A stretch of 64,000 nt of DNA from Chaetomium olivaceum. Lineage: Eukaryota; Ascomycota; Sordariomycetes; Sordariales; Chaetomiaceae. This document shows, piece by piece, positions 33,565 through 45,193 of the stretch. A model generated the notes under the pieces. The model worked only from the letters and a program-made list of their open reading frames with translations. It was not told where the DNA came from and searched no databases. The stretch is taken from assembly GCA_039881045.1 (NCBI GenBank), contig JAYWVB010000001.1:248001-312000 (forward strand). Reading direction: 5' to 3'. Numbering within the stretch: position 1 is the first letter of the stretch; each line of letters begins with the position of its first letter. The position numbers were made by a program, and so were the translations under genes.

Positions 33565-35304
33565 ATGGCTGCGTCGTCTAACCCCGCCATCTCCCGGAGT
33601 GGCTCGCCTGCCCCGGACTCCGCCCCTCGACCAGCTCTTGGAGGCTATCCAAACCCCTCCCGTTGCCTCTCGACCGGGTCTACCATCTCGCACGGCTCTG
33701 CGACCACCGAAGCCTCCCACTTTCGGGAATCCCTCGGCAGTGATGGCTCTACCTTTTCCCGCCACTCGTCAGCGAGCTATCGCCTTTCCGACATCAGCGT
33801 CAACGGCGATCAGCTACGACCTCGGGATTCAACCTGCAGCGCGCCAGATACACCGAGGGGGAGGAGCCCAAGCAGGCGTCGGGGTTACATGCGTCCACAA
33901 GGCACTGACTTCGCTGCCAGCGCCCGGGCTCGGGAAAGTGTGCTCAGCCTGGGCAGCATCACCCATCTGCAATATTACTTTGCCCGGACTGGCTTGCTAG
34001 ACGGCAAGGGGGGGCGGCTGGCTCGGAAGCGCGGCGACAAGGCGCACACTCTGGACCTGTCGTCGCTCGACCCCAGCGTGTTCCTGAACCCCAAGCAAGG
34101 CAGCGATCACGATTCGAGCTATGCGTCCATGGGGAGCAGCCCGGAACTGACATCGCTTGCCGGCTTTGGTAGCGCAATGGGGCTAGGCGCTGGTCCCATG
34201 GTCGAATCGCCTGTCGATGAGTACCACCCGGATCCGCAAGACGAAGATTACTTTTCGGACGAATTGGAGATCGACCCGAACATGCCGCCACCCACGACCA
34301 GCACTTACAATCACCGCGAGAAGCATGTGCCGAAACCGCCATCGATTGCCGAGTTGAGGTCCGAACTGACCAAGTCGCTCGACGTTGCCGAGCAGACCCT
34401 GCGCGAGTCCAAGAGCGGCAAAGTGCCCCCGGGGCTCACCATCCGTATCGAGTCGGCAGATGCTCAACCCGAAAACCCACGGCGGCCCTCAATTCCATCT
34501 GCTGGGTGGTACGAGATCCAGGGGATGAACATCCTCGACGTCATGACGTTGGCCATCAGGGCCGCCAAGATCTACTACACCTCTCACGACCGTCCCGACC
34601 GTCTTGATGCTATCAAGTCAGAGAAGGTCCTGCGCGGCGAGCTGCTGTCGGTCATGGATATTCTGAAGCGCATGGCAACTAGGGGTTTCACCGGTGGCAT
34701 GCGAGACGACGAGTTCCGCACCATGGATAGCTGGATTGCCGGTGTGCGCGCTATGCTAGTCAGCGAGGATGCTATGGAGGCCAAAGAAATCGCCGAGCGG
34801 TCGTCGTGGGCCTGGCTCAACCCGGAGGGTTGGGTAGGCCGCGAGTTCGAGCGCGAAGAGGCATTTATGCGGTCCATGCTCAAGGGCCCCGACCCGATCG
34901 AGAACATGCCCGTACTCCCGGAATGGAAGCCCATCGACCGAACTCAACCCTTAGAATCACAAACCCTCCCAACACCCTTCCTCGCCGCGCTCTCCAACGG
35001 CCAGCGCCTAGTCCAGCTACACAACTGCTCAGTCCGCAAATCCCGCCGCCGCTTCGGCGCCATCCCCAACTTCTACGCCAACACTGAGAAGCCGTACCGT
35101 GGCGCGGACAACCTGCGCTATTGGCTCAAGGCGGCCGAACTGCGCTGGGAGGTGCTGCTCAAAGCCGATCCGCTTGGCCTGCAGTACAACACCGGCCCGG
35201 AGCTCTGGGTCGATTTCGAGGATGCCGTGCTCGAGTGGTGCCGCAAGGTGCGCGAGGAGATTACGGCCGAGCTGCAGGAGCCGGAGCCGACTTCGCCCGC
35301 GTAG
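33565..35304 (+). CDS. Conserved fungal protein of unknown function, 579 aa
   Basis: A single-exon gene; the ATG at 33565 sits in a good context (GTCAACATGG). I do not recognise a named domain. Residues 1-130 are Ser/Pro/Arg-rich and disordered. They are followed by a short conserved-looking stretch (GSITHLQYYFARTGLLDGKG), an acidic linker (DPQDEDYFSDELEID) and a folded C-terminal half. That half contains GWYEIQGMNILDVMTLAIRA, RRFGAIPNFYANTEKPYR and ADNLRYWLKAAELRWEV, with several tryptophans spaced as in an all-helical domain. There is no signal peptide or membrane helix, so it is probably cytosolic or nuclear. Composition and conserved-looking blocks suggest a real, widely kept ascomycete protein. 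Function cannot be inferred from its neighbours. Confidence 0.85.
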   Translation: MAASSNPAISRSGSPAPDSAPRPALGGYPNPSRCLSTGSTISHGSATTEASHFRESLGSDGSTFSRHSSASYRLSDISVNGDQLRPRDSTCSAPDTPRGRSPSRRRGYMRPQGTDFAASARARESVLSLGSITHLQYYFARTGLLDGKGGRLARKRGDKAHTLDLSSLDPSVFLNPKQGSDHDSSYASMGSSPELTSLAGFGSAMGLGAGPMVESPVDEYHPDPQDEDYFSDELEIDPNMPPPTTSTYNHREKHVPKPPSIAELRSELTKSLDVAEQTLRESKSGKVPPGLTIRIESADAQPENPRRPSIPSAGWYEIQGMNILDVMTLAIRAAKIYYTSHDRPDRLDAIKSEKVLRGELLSVMDILKRMATRGFTGGMRDDEFRTMDSWIAGVRAMLVSEDAMEAKEIAERSSWAWLNPEGWVGREFEREEAFMRSMLKGPDPIENMPVLPEWKPIDRTQPLESQTLPTPFLAALSNGQRLVQLHNCSVRKSRRRFGAIPNFYANTEKPYRGADNLRYWLKAAELRWEVLLKADPLGLQYNTGPELWVDFEDAVLEWCRKVREEITAELQEPEPTSPA

Positions 35305-36963
35305 GAGCCACGGACCACGGCTGCAACCTGCAGGCGGCGCGCAGACAAAGGGGATAGAGAGTGTGTTTGGTTATATTACGACTGGAAAGATGTTATGACT
35401 TCTTTTCCCGGCTGCTGCCTCTAACTCAGCCGCTTGCTCGACTTATTTATTCCTTCACTTTCCGCTTCTTTCGGATGGTCGAGCTCTACTTCGCAACTCA
35501 ACACCTTTTCTTCAGCCAGCCTAGCTGCCTTTGACTTTGTTTACAACCTTTCCATTCGCATCATCCGCCCAACGGCCCCTGGATTTACAGCAGCCGTCTT
35601 GACCGCATGCACCCCACTCCAAAACCATAGGGCAGCCATTACAGAGGAGCATTTCTTTCTTATTCGTTTCGTGTCATTCCTTTTTATTTTTTGGGCCAGA
35701 CTGCATCGGTTTACTCAGTCATACTCGCACCTCACCCTTACTTTATTTATTCAATCTTCAAACTTACCCTACTTTATTACTACCTTGTATTGTCTTTTTA
35801 CCTATTTGTTCAAACCCACCCCGTATATACACATCACTCAGATATACCCCCAGCATAACACCACGGAAAAGGCGGCGTAATGGTTTTTGATTTTTTTGGA
35901 GGGGGTTAATCGATCCATTTTGGAAAGGAAGGAGGGCAAGAAAGGAAAGGGAAGGGAAAGGGTCCTGGCTAGGAGCTTATAGGATAGGTGGAGGGGCTTA
36001 GTTGGGAAGACAAGGCCATGACCATGGGAATGGAAGGGGAGATACCTATATAAATTGAACATAACAGATCACCTGTCACCTCACACTCAAACCTGCCTTT
36101 TCACTCACTCATCAGTGTAACTTGGTTGGATCTGTGTATCTTTTTGTATCGCCTCCAAACCCGGTCGTTGCATTTCTACTTCTAAGAATGCCGACGCTGA
36201 TGCCCCATGCTGATGCTTGATGCTAATGCGCAAAAGTTCCACGCCACGCTACCCCATGCCATGCCATGTTCCTCATACCCGGCTTGTTTGCCTGCAGGCC
36301 CGTTTGTCGATTAAGGCAGAGCTGAGTAGAGCGTTATGTCCTCGTTGACGGCCATATATATACAGGGTCCCATTCACTCATGAAATCGATGATGCTGCCT
36401 CCTCTCTCTCCGTGCATGTAGCCTTTCTTCCATTCAGAGCCTGGGCTCCCGTCCCCTCCCCGCCCACCCCCTTTCCGCTGAGGTAGTAGTATAATGGTAG
36501 AAGAAAGCAAACGCAAACTCCCCAAAGAAAGACGCTCCAAACGCCGATTTGACCAGCACACCGCCCATCACCTTGACCAAATAAACTCCTTTTCATGATG
36601 CTGCCCTTTTTATCCCCCTTGTCCTCTTTATTCGTGCCTAAAACGCCGTGCGAAGGTGTGAAAAGTGAGATAATGCTGCCTGCCCGCTTGCCGATGCAAA
36701 TCCTGAGAAATCAGATGTTGAGTTAATTAGGCGGAAGCTGGGAGGTCGACTGGAATCGCAAGAAAGATCAGACCATGCCCGGATGTCGTTCAGATCGCGA
36801 GGGTCGCCTAAAGAAACTCGAGATGGCGACAACACATCGGATGGACGTGTTGAGATCAGATCGCGTAACGTGAGATCCTCGATGAGATCACAGGCGAGCA
36901 TGGGATCGCGACTCCAGAAAAGAAAAAGAGAAAGAAACCAAAGAAACTCCTCGCCGGCAAAGC
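35305..36963. other. Intergenic region between convergent genes
   Basis: 3' flanks of the hypothetical gene (plus) and the RecQ gene (minus). T-rich from 35650 to 35830. Frames of up to 148 codons exist but have no supporting features. Confidence 0.55.
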
Positions 36964-39900
36964 TCAGTATGGCATGTTGGGGATGCCACCGCCAGCCCCA
37001 CCGGAACCCCCAGGCCTGCCCCGCGAGTTGGCAACCGAGGTGCCCCCGCCTCGCCCAAACTGTCGGCTGACCGAGCCCCTACGCTTGGTCACACCGCTGC
37101 CCGTCGAGTTGGCGCGAGGGAAGGAACCGCGCGAAGACCCGCCGCGGCCGCCTCTGCTACCCCTTCCGCCCCGGCCCCTGACCGAGCTGGGCCGCCTTCC
37201 GCCCCGCCAGCGGGCGTTGCCAGGGGTCCAGGTTTCGTCCTCATTCTCATCCGAGGCCCTGGCTGCCGCCCGTTCGCTCTGTTTGAGCTCCTCAAAGCGC
37301 TTGTGCCACTGCTCGACAGCGGCGGTGCCCGACTGGTCTGGTGACGGCGCCCGATCGGCACCGTCGGCGAAGTAGCGGGAGGCCTCGAGGTCCTCGTCGT
37401 CCTCGCGATCGTCGTCGCCCTCGACTTCTCGACCCTCGTCGTACTCCTCCTCCTCTTCCTCCTCCTCGGCAGCCGGTGCGGTCTCCTCGCGGCGCGGGAG
37501 GTGCGGACCACGGCCTTGGCGACCGCCGTAGTCCTCGTCGTCGCTGATGAGGTCGACGACCTCGCGCTTCTTCTGCCGCTTGGGCACAATCTCGGCCGCG
37601 GAGAAGGACGACGTGGCTGCCTGGCCCATCATCTCCTGGTAGCGGCGGCGAAACTGCTGAACGAGGGTGGCGAACTTAGCGCCGTATAAGTCCACCTTGG
37701 ACTTGTCGACTCCGCGGATGGTGTACATCTGGGCGACAGTGATCGTCCACCGGATGGCCATCTCCCGGTACTGCTGCTCGGTAAAGAGCGCGCGGCGGAG
37801 CCCGTGCTTGTTGCGGAGGCTTTCCTCCATCTCGTACGCCCGCTCGACGAACGCCTGGACGATGTCTTGATGGATGTCGTCCAGGCCCGCCTCGTCCAGG
37901 CGCGGGTCGCGCGAGATGGGAGGTCCCAACTCGTCCAGCGTCAGCTGCCGGCCCTGGGGCGGAGGGCGTTGGGGAAAGGCCGGGGGGTGGTTGAAGGCCG
38001 CTTCGGCTTCCTCGTCGGAAACCACAAAGTCGTCCCGCTCGTAGCCGTTTGCGTGCAGGTCGCGGCCCGCGTCGCCTTCGTCGCCCTCGTCACCCGTGTC
38101 GCCCGCATCAACCTCGTCGCCCTCATCTTCCTCATTCACGGGTGTCGGAACAGCGGATCTGCCGTTTCGTTTTCTCGACAACCCAGAGACGGGCGACGAG
38201 ATATTTGTGGACGGCGGGGGTCCTCTCCCCCGTGCGCCGCCAAGGGCATCCGAAGGCTCCTGGGTGGCTTTGGCGCCACGGCCCTTCTTTTTCGCCGGCA
38301 GCTGGACCAAATCTGCCCTCCTCACCTCCAGACGCAGCCGTTTCCCCTTGGTAAGGTATTCCTTAGCCAGCGCATCGAGCTACCATAACATTAGCCTAAC
38401 TAAGCCCACTAAGGTACCCAAAAGAAGGCAGTTCGCCGCGACGGTGTAAGTGCTTACTTTGTAGTTGGTGACCGGGATGCCATTGCTCATGCACGTCTGT
38501 TGGTGGTCTTTCAGGGCGCCCTCGGCGTGGAGGGCCATGGCGACCCGCTGCACCTCGTAGTTCTTCATCCCTTTACAAACTGAGAAACCAGGGATGTGCT
38601 GGTGCTTCCCAACATTTTTGCTCGCCGTCACGACCTCGACCAGCTTACCCAAAGTGATCTGCCCTTGCGACTGGACAGCCGTGAGGAGAGCCACAGCGCA
38701 CTCGGTGAAGTCTTCAAGAACGGGCTCCCCGTTCGTTAGCCCGGCGACGCAATTGTCGCACATGCTTCGGCAGTCCTCCGCATCGAAGGCTTCGTCAAAA
38801 TAACGGAGAATCTGGACCCGACGGCAAGCATAGGAGCTCTCGCAGTACGACACCATGCGATTAATCATAGCATGCTGTCGCTCCTTCTCTGCGGGCTGCT
38901 TGTCCCTATCTTCGTTCACCATTCGCCTTAGAGTGGGGATGTCGCTGTAGGCAAAGTAAAGATAGCAATCCGAAGGGTGCCCGTCTCGGCCCGCACGCCC
39001 AGTCTCTTGATAGTAACCCTCCAAGCTCTTGGGCATATTCTGATGGATGACAAACCGAACATCTGGCTTGTCGATACCCATGCCGAAGGCAATCGTGGCG
39101 ACGACAACGTGGACCTCACCTGCCTGCCACTTCTCTTGAACGTCAATCTTGGCCTCGGGGTCCATTTGAGCGTGATAGTAGCGAGCCTTGATGTTGTGCT
39201 TGGTCACGAGGGCAGTCGCCGTGCCTTCAGCGGATTTACGGGACAGACAGTAGACGATGCCGCACTGCCCAGGATATTTGGTCGTGATGAGCTTGCCCAT
39301 GCCTCCAATAAAGCGCGCCTGTTTGGGAATGACTTCGTAGTAGAGATTCGGGCGGTTGAAGCTCTGTGTGAAGATTTCGCAGTTCTCCATGTTGAGGTTG
39401 TGCTTGACATCGGCCATGACGTTCTTAGTGGCGGTAGCCGTCAGTGCCATGGCTGGGACGCCAGGGAAGGCAGCTCGAAACGTCCCTAGAGCCTTGTAGT
39501 CGGGGCGGAAATCATGACCCCAATGGCTCACACAATGGGCTTCGTCGATGACGATGCGGGCCAGCTTGCCCTTGTCATATAGGGTTTGAACACCCTTCTT
39601 GAAGGCGGCGCTGCCGGTGATCATTTCGGGCGTGACATAGAGCAACTGGACGTGATGCTCCGGGTTGGGCTGGTGAAAGGCACCTAGGATGTGGTTGCGG
39701 AGTGCGTTGTTGATGGTCCCGTTGAAGGTCGCAGCGAGGATGTTGAGGCGTGTCAAATGGGCCACCTGATCGTTCATCAGACTAAGCAGCGGGGACACGA
39801 CAAGCGTGACACCACGAGTCTTTCCTGAGTTGACCATGGCTGGAAGTTGGTAGCAGAGAGACTTGCCGCCTCCGGTAGGCATCAGAACAAAGGCGTCTTT

Positions 39901-42900
39901 ACCGGCCAGGGTAGCGTTGATAGCCTCGAGTTGGTTATGGCGAAATTCCGTCATTCGGAACCGATCTTTCAAGACTCGGCGGACATCGGAGGACCAGGGA
40001 AATTTCATCAACTCCGGGTCAATGGACGCCTTGGGTTGTTGAGACCGCACGGGCTGGGCGGCTGCCCGCTTCCGTGGTGCCGGCAGTGCAGCATTCCCCG
40101 ATGACTCGGATAATTCGGTGCGAGCGGGATATGCGGCCGTGGCAGATTTGGATTGTCGCTGCTGCTGCTGTTGTTCAAAGCTGTTTGCGGCTGCCAACAT
40201 TTCCTCCTCGTCGCTGTAGTCGTCAAACTGGTCAGAACCAAACGCTTTCATCATATTCTTGCTAGGTGTTCTGGTCGGTTTGGTGGGCATTGGCCTCGGC
40301 AAAACACCTGCCGTAGGGCTCGGAAGCGGGAAAGAGCCTCCAAAGTCCATCTGGCCCTCATCGATGGCGTTCCCAAACTCGGCGTTCCCAAACTCGGCGT
40401 TCCCAAACTCGGCGTTCCCAAACTCGGCGTTCCCAAAGTCGTCGTCATCCAATATCTCTATGCAGGTGCGATCATCTGTGTTGTCGGTACGAGGGTTGCC
40501 GGGTCTGGCCGAGCCGTATGCCTGAGAGAAAGATGGGAACGAGGGCAGGGTAGTTGTGTTCACGAGCGTGGTGCCTGCCGTCTCCTGGGTTCGGCTCTGC
40601 GATGGTTGTTGGGTCTGGAGCACAACCTGGGAGTTGTACTCCGGGATGCCAGTGCCCCTTTTCGACAAAGCTGCAGGGCCGAGCTTGTGATACGGCTGTG
40701 TGGCAAACACAACAGGGGCGGCCGGTGAATCGGGTGCTGCGATGGAGTCGTTCGGATCCTTGAGAAAATCCAAGTCATCGATGCCTACGGCGACTAGTTT
40801 GCCGACAAGTACTGCCTCCTTGGCTTCGATCTCCTCTGACAACAGGTCTAGCTGGGCCTCGTCCTCCATGGTATCGAGGCCGTCGGCAAATGCATTTCCA
40901 AGCTCTACCAACAACTCCTCCCTCTTGTTGCTAAGCTCCATGTAGCCTTCGTGCTCGGCTTTGATAGTGTCCAAAGCCTTCCGCTTCTGCACCAACGCGT
41001 TCCGAGCATCCCGCACCCGTGCTCGCTCTTCCTTTGGTGCGTTCACACGGAGACAGTTGGTGTATTCCTCCTTGTTCTTGCGCAGCTGATCATCAAAAGA
41101 AATGATCTTGTCGTCCAATACAGATGGACGCTCAAGAAACAGATGAAACAAATGCTTGTTCCGTCCGATGTTAGAATCGCGCGAGCCCTGCGAATCTTGC
41201 TTTGGCAGGGTATCTTGGGATGGCATGGCCTCATCGGACCGAACTTCTTCGACGGGTTCGCTGGACGGTTCCCCCATGCCGTTCTCCTGGGTCTCCTGGC
41301 AGCGGGAGAAGGATCCTCAAACTGCGGCGACACCTCGGACGGAGGAGTCTCGTGGGTGGGGGGCGGGGTTTCGACCTCCATGTGATGGTCCTCGTCGGGG
41401 GATTGATGGCTGCCAGTCGGGTCAGGGCTGCTTCGCTCGTCGTCCATGGTTGGTTGTTGCATTGGCGGTGCGATCGAGTCGTCCTCCGAGTCCAAGACGA
41501 TGTCGCTCCTTGTCTTAGGCTTCTTGTTGCTTGCGGTGAATGATGTTGTCGGCCACACCTCGAAGGATTCGTCATGGTTGGGAGTGGGTGACGAGGGTGT
41601 CTTGCGCTTCCGGCTGGATGTGACAAGTTCTGGTGATGTCTCGGCGGCTATTGACGGAGAACTGGAAAAGGGGTGGCTAGGCAAAGCCGAGTCCACCGCT
41701 TCAGTGCCCCTATCCGCATCCCAACTCATGCTGCTGGCCGGCGCCATATCAGCCACATCGTTATCCTGGGAGGCCAATCTCGTTCCAAGCGGCGGGCAAG
41801 GGCTCTCTGGCACCACAGGGACCGATTTCGCCTGGCGTTTAGCGACGGACCGGAGAACCGACGAGGGAGGAACAAGGTCATCGATATCCGGGTATTCGTC
41901 TTCTTGACTGGGCACGTCGTACTTCTTGACCACACCCGGCGTTTGAGACATGTCGTCCATCCTCAACCGCTTCGCGCGAGTGGAAACGGGCTCGGGGCGC
42001 TCAGCAAAATCCTCGCGCCACAACCTTTTCTCCTCGCCAAATTCCAAGACTGAGCTAGAACCGTCTTGATTGTCAAAGTCAGTTAAGTCCAGAGGGTCCG
42101 AGAAAAAATCGTCATCGACGTCGACGAAGCCAATTGACTGGGCTGTCGCGCGGGTGTTGCGAAGGTCGCCGGCGTCTGGGATCGGGGAAAGCAATGTTTT
42201 TCGTGATCGAAGTGTAGTGGATGGCGATGCTTGAGCAAGCGATGCTGAGTACGCGCGTTGCAAGGGGCCGATTGGGGTTGTGCCGGTCGTGGGTGCCGGA
42301 GTAGGCAAAGGTTGCTGCTTGCTGATTAAAGTCGAGCGATTCGAGGTATTGTTTAAAGAAGGATGATCCACGCCCTTTGCCTTGACGGATGTCTTGTCCG
42401 TGTTGCGCAAACCAGTCGAGGGAGGAGCGTTGTGTGCGAAGGTGGAAGGGCGTTGCGTGGTTGTGGAAAGCGAAGGAGGAGAGGATTAGAGGGGAAGGTA
42501 GAATTTATAGGCCGAGGGGGCGCGGCGGAAAGTGGAAGTCGATGGGGTTTGGGAGCTGGGATGGAATCCATAGACTGGCCCTGCACGGTGTCAGGGCGAG
42601 GTGGATGAGAGTCGGAAGTCGAAGTCAAATCCCGAGTTTTCCGTGTAGCCGCAGAAAACGAAGTCGGCAAAGAGTTAGACGTAGACGTGGAATCTGTTAA
42701 CTCTCCTTGCGTGGAAGTATGGGGAAGTGGACGAGTGTTGGAATTTGTAGGCCGCCCTGAGACGGCGGAAAGCGGAGGGGGGTGGGAGTTTGAAGCGGAG
42801 GCCACGGCGGAAGTGGTCATGGGAGGTTTCGTGGAAGGGTTTCTGGGAACGGCGGTGGAGGTCGAAGCAGAGCCGAGGTGGTTAGCGACATTGGTGGCCC

Positions 42901-43072
42901 GGGTTGGCTGGGAATCCAAATTTGATGTCGAAGATGCGACGGAAGTTGGGACAGAAGAGGGGGCATGGCTGAGCGAATCTGAGGCCGCGGGTAGTTGCGG
43001 CGCCGTGGGTGGTGATCGCTTTATGGTGTTTAGCAGCCAGCCCAAATGCTCCCCCAAATTGTTGCGGGTCAT
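36964..43072 (-). CDS. RecQ-family DNA helicase (BLM/Sgs1/QDE-3 type), two apparent frame breaks
   Basis: An ATP-dependent 3'-5' helicase for recombination and repair; in Neurospora QDE-3 also acts in quelling. The product is about 2000 residues. Reading starts at 43072 (MTRNNLGEHLGWLL). A Ser/Thr/Pro-rich N-terminus follows, then a region with FGNAE repeats. The helicase core has MPTGGGKSLCYQLPA (Walker A), DEAH at 39536-39547, LTATATKNV, IAFGMGIDKPDVRFVIH and YYQETGRAGRDG. Zinc-binding cysteines (CRSMCDNC) and an RQC region come next. Intron 38457-38380 (78 bp) leads to the last exon, 38379-36964. That exon carries an HRDC-like helical segment and an acidic then Arg/Gly-rich tail. Frame changes occur between 42488 and 42420 and near 41298, each equal to one missing base. 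Short GT-AG introns could also bridge them but have poor donors. The helicase core itself is intact. Confidence 0.88.
40366..40440 (-). repeat. Five tandem 15-bp units inside the RecQ gene
   Basis: Units start at 40366, 40381, 40396, 40411 and 40426. They encode the pentapeptide FGNAE repeated in the disordered N-terminal part of the helicase. Four units are identical and the outermost differs at one base, so copy number probably varies. Confidence 0.95.
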
Positions 43073-44256
43073 GAGGTCGAATTTAGACAATTGTCCCAGA
43101 TCCGAGCCATGCGCATCCGTACCTTAAGATTCCAGCGGAATCCCAGTTGACAAGCCGACAGAGTTAGTGAGTAGCACCCGGATGAAGCTGTATGTTTAGT
43201 TTTGTGGGGGACCATCTACGAGAAAGAGCGGGACGCGTCGTTCAGGGAATGGACGCGCCGTCAGGTGTTCTGGTGCCTGTGTGTGGGGTTGTGACAGGGG
43301 TACCGAAGTTATGGGTGCAGGGGTTCAGGTGGGGCGGCAGTCTGGACAAGGCAGGACGGGACTTGCTGCAGGGACAACCGGCAGGAGCCGACGACAACCT
43401 CCTTCGTACGGATACATACATACAATAATTTTCGGACAACGAAATGGTCAAAATAGGCATTGAGTCTGAACAATACCAGGATACATCAACTCTCGGCATG
43501 CGGATGGAAATAACTGGTCTGGTATTTTAGTCCACGGGATAGTATAAGAAGAAAATAAAAGACAGCACCGGGCAACGTGGACGGACTTGGCTTCACACTA
43601 TATAGGGCCACGACACCCGTCCTATCAGCGAGTTGACAAAATGAGTCTCTTCACATTGATGGGCTTTTTCTCCTCGGGTGAGACATCGAAGAACGCCAGA
43701 CAGAAGGGCTGTGGAGTAAGCATCAATGTTGATGAACTGAACCTAGCTTACAGGTCAGGTCAAAAGATACTGTCCCCAAGGTAATTGTTCTCCAATGCCT
43801 GTTAGTGCAAGGAAGCAGGAGGCCTGTTGTGGTTGGTCTGTCAGATAGCCCTGACATCCTCCTTCATGCAACGGACAAGTCCGCTCGGTAGCCAGGTAGG
43901 CATCTTCCCGTCGCCGAATGTGATAACTGCATGCTCATATCTTGATCTATTGCGCTATTATCTTCATAAATAACTAAATATTAACTCTCATTGGCGCTAT
44001 GCTAATTTCCAGACTCCAAGAACTCTTCTACAATGATAATAGCAAGGCCTGCCCTGCGGAGCCCGTCCCCCAGCCGTCTATGGCCTCCGGTCGACACCCC
44101 ACTTTTACCTCTCTTTTCCTTTCCATCTACACCCATTTTATCTGGTATCAATGCACCGCCCCAACGCCATGCTGACACCCAGCTAAAGCCAAACGACGCA
44201 AAAACACCAAATACACCGCTTACACCACCAATACAGCAGCAAGCACCCTTCCCCCA
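43073..44256. other. Intergenic region, RecQ promoter and DUF1275 3' flank
   Basis: RecQ promoter and leader from 43073 upward, plus the 3' flank of the DUF1275 gene. The sequence is AT-rich near 43920-44040. No gene recognised. Confidence 0.55.
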
Positions 44257-45193
44257 TCACGCCGAATCCTCACCACTCTCCTCCACCTTGGGTTTATCCG
44301 CCGGGTTAAACAGATACATGACCGTGACCAGCAACTTCCCCGCCCCAGAAACCGCCAACGCCGTCGGCGAGCCCACCTTCTTAAAGATAAACGCACCGAC
44401 CAGCGTACCCAGCACGAGCGCCGCCAAGAACCCCAGCCGCCTATTCCTCCCCCTGTTGCTCGCCGCATACAGCTTGGGATCAATCATCAGATCCACCCAC
44501 GCAGCCGTCGCCATAGCCGTGGTAATCTCCGTGATCCGCAGCGAGCGCGCCTGCACCACCTGGCTGCCCGCGGCCGTCGCCAGCAGGCCGATAGCCCACA
44601 GCGTGGAGGGGGCGCGGGCGCCGTCGAGGTCGAGGCGGCCGGTGGTCGGGGAGCGGTTGGCGTACTGCAGGGCGGCGGCGGCGAAGACGAGGGCTGTCTG
44701 CAGAAAGTTGCACAGCACGAGCCAGCAGCGGCGGCGGGCGCCGACGATGTGGCCGAGCTGGCCGGTCAGCCAGGCGGCGGCGAGGAAGAAGCCGAGGGCG
44801 ATGCCGATGTTGGCCGTGTAGAACATGTCGCCGTCGGCTTCGGGGAGCACGATGGCGCGAGGACGAGGAAGACGGTGTTGGTCTGGTTGGAGGCGAAGCA
44901 GTGGAAGTCGGGGAAGGAGACGGCGTCTGTTGGGTGGAGGCGGTTAGTTAGATGGGGGTTGAGGCGATATGAGTTATGAGTTGAGTAATGGGGCCCTTGC
45001 CTTGGAGACCAATGCAAAAAGTGAGGATGAGAAGCTCGAGCTCAGCGAGGGCCGAGGCACAGACGTTTTCGTTAAGGTGTTTCCATGCCCTTGAGCGGGT
45101 TGATGGTTGTGTAATTGGCGACTTGCGGTCTTGAGCTTCGAGCGCCCCCCCGCTGGAGGGGGTGCTAGGGGCTGACTCTTTTTCCTGCGCCAT
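44257..45193 (-). CDS. DUF1275 (YoaK-type) multi-pass membrane protein, one apparent frame break
   Basis: A membrane protein of about 287 residues in a family of unproven transport or stress function. Exon 1 is 45193-45001, followed by intron 45000-44927 (74 bp). The intron starts with GC rather than GT (context CAAG|GCAAG) and ends CAACAG. Joining gives IGLQDAVSFPDFHCFASNQT, the family signature, across the junction. Helices follow: IGIALGFFLAAAWLTG, CWLVLCNFLQTALVFAAAAL, STLWAIGLLATAAGSQ, FLAALVLGTLVGAFIF and TALAVSGAGKLLVTVMYLF. Near 44855-44858 the frame changes by one missing base, between VFLVLA and IVLPEADG, which are contiguous in relatives. No intron can explain it. The signature also reads NQTNTVF where many relatives have NQTGNTVF. 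Confidence 0.85.

Noticed and set aside
35434..35880. Plus-strand 148-codon frame
   Set aside because: Lies in T-rich 3' flank; Phe/Leu/Tyr-rich translation is expected by chance there.
41259..41333. A 38-bp GT-AG intron at the second RecQ frame change
   Set aside because: It restores frame but is shorter than any other intron in the window and its donor GTGTCG is weak.
44033..44821. Plus-strand 262-codon frame
   Set aside because: Antisense to the DUF1275 gene, whose helices and family signature are convincing.
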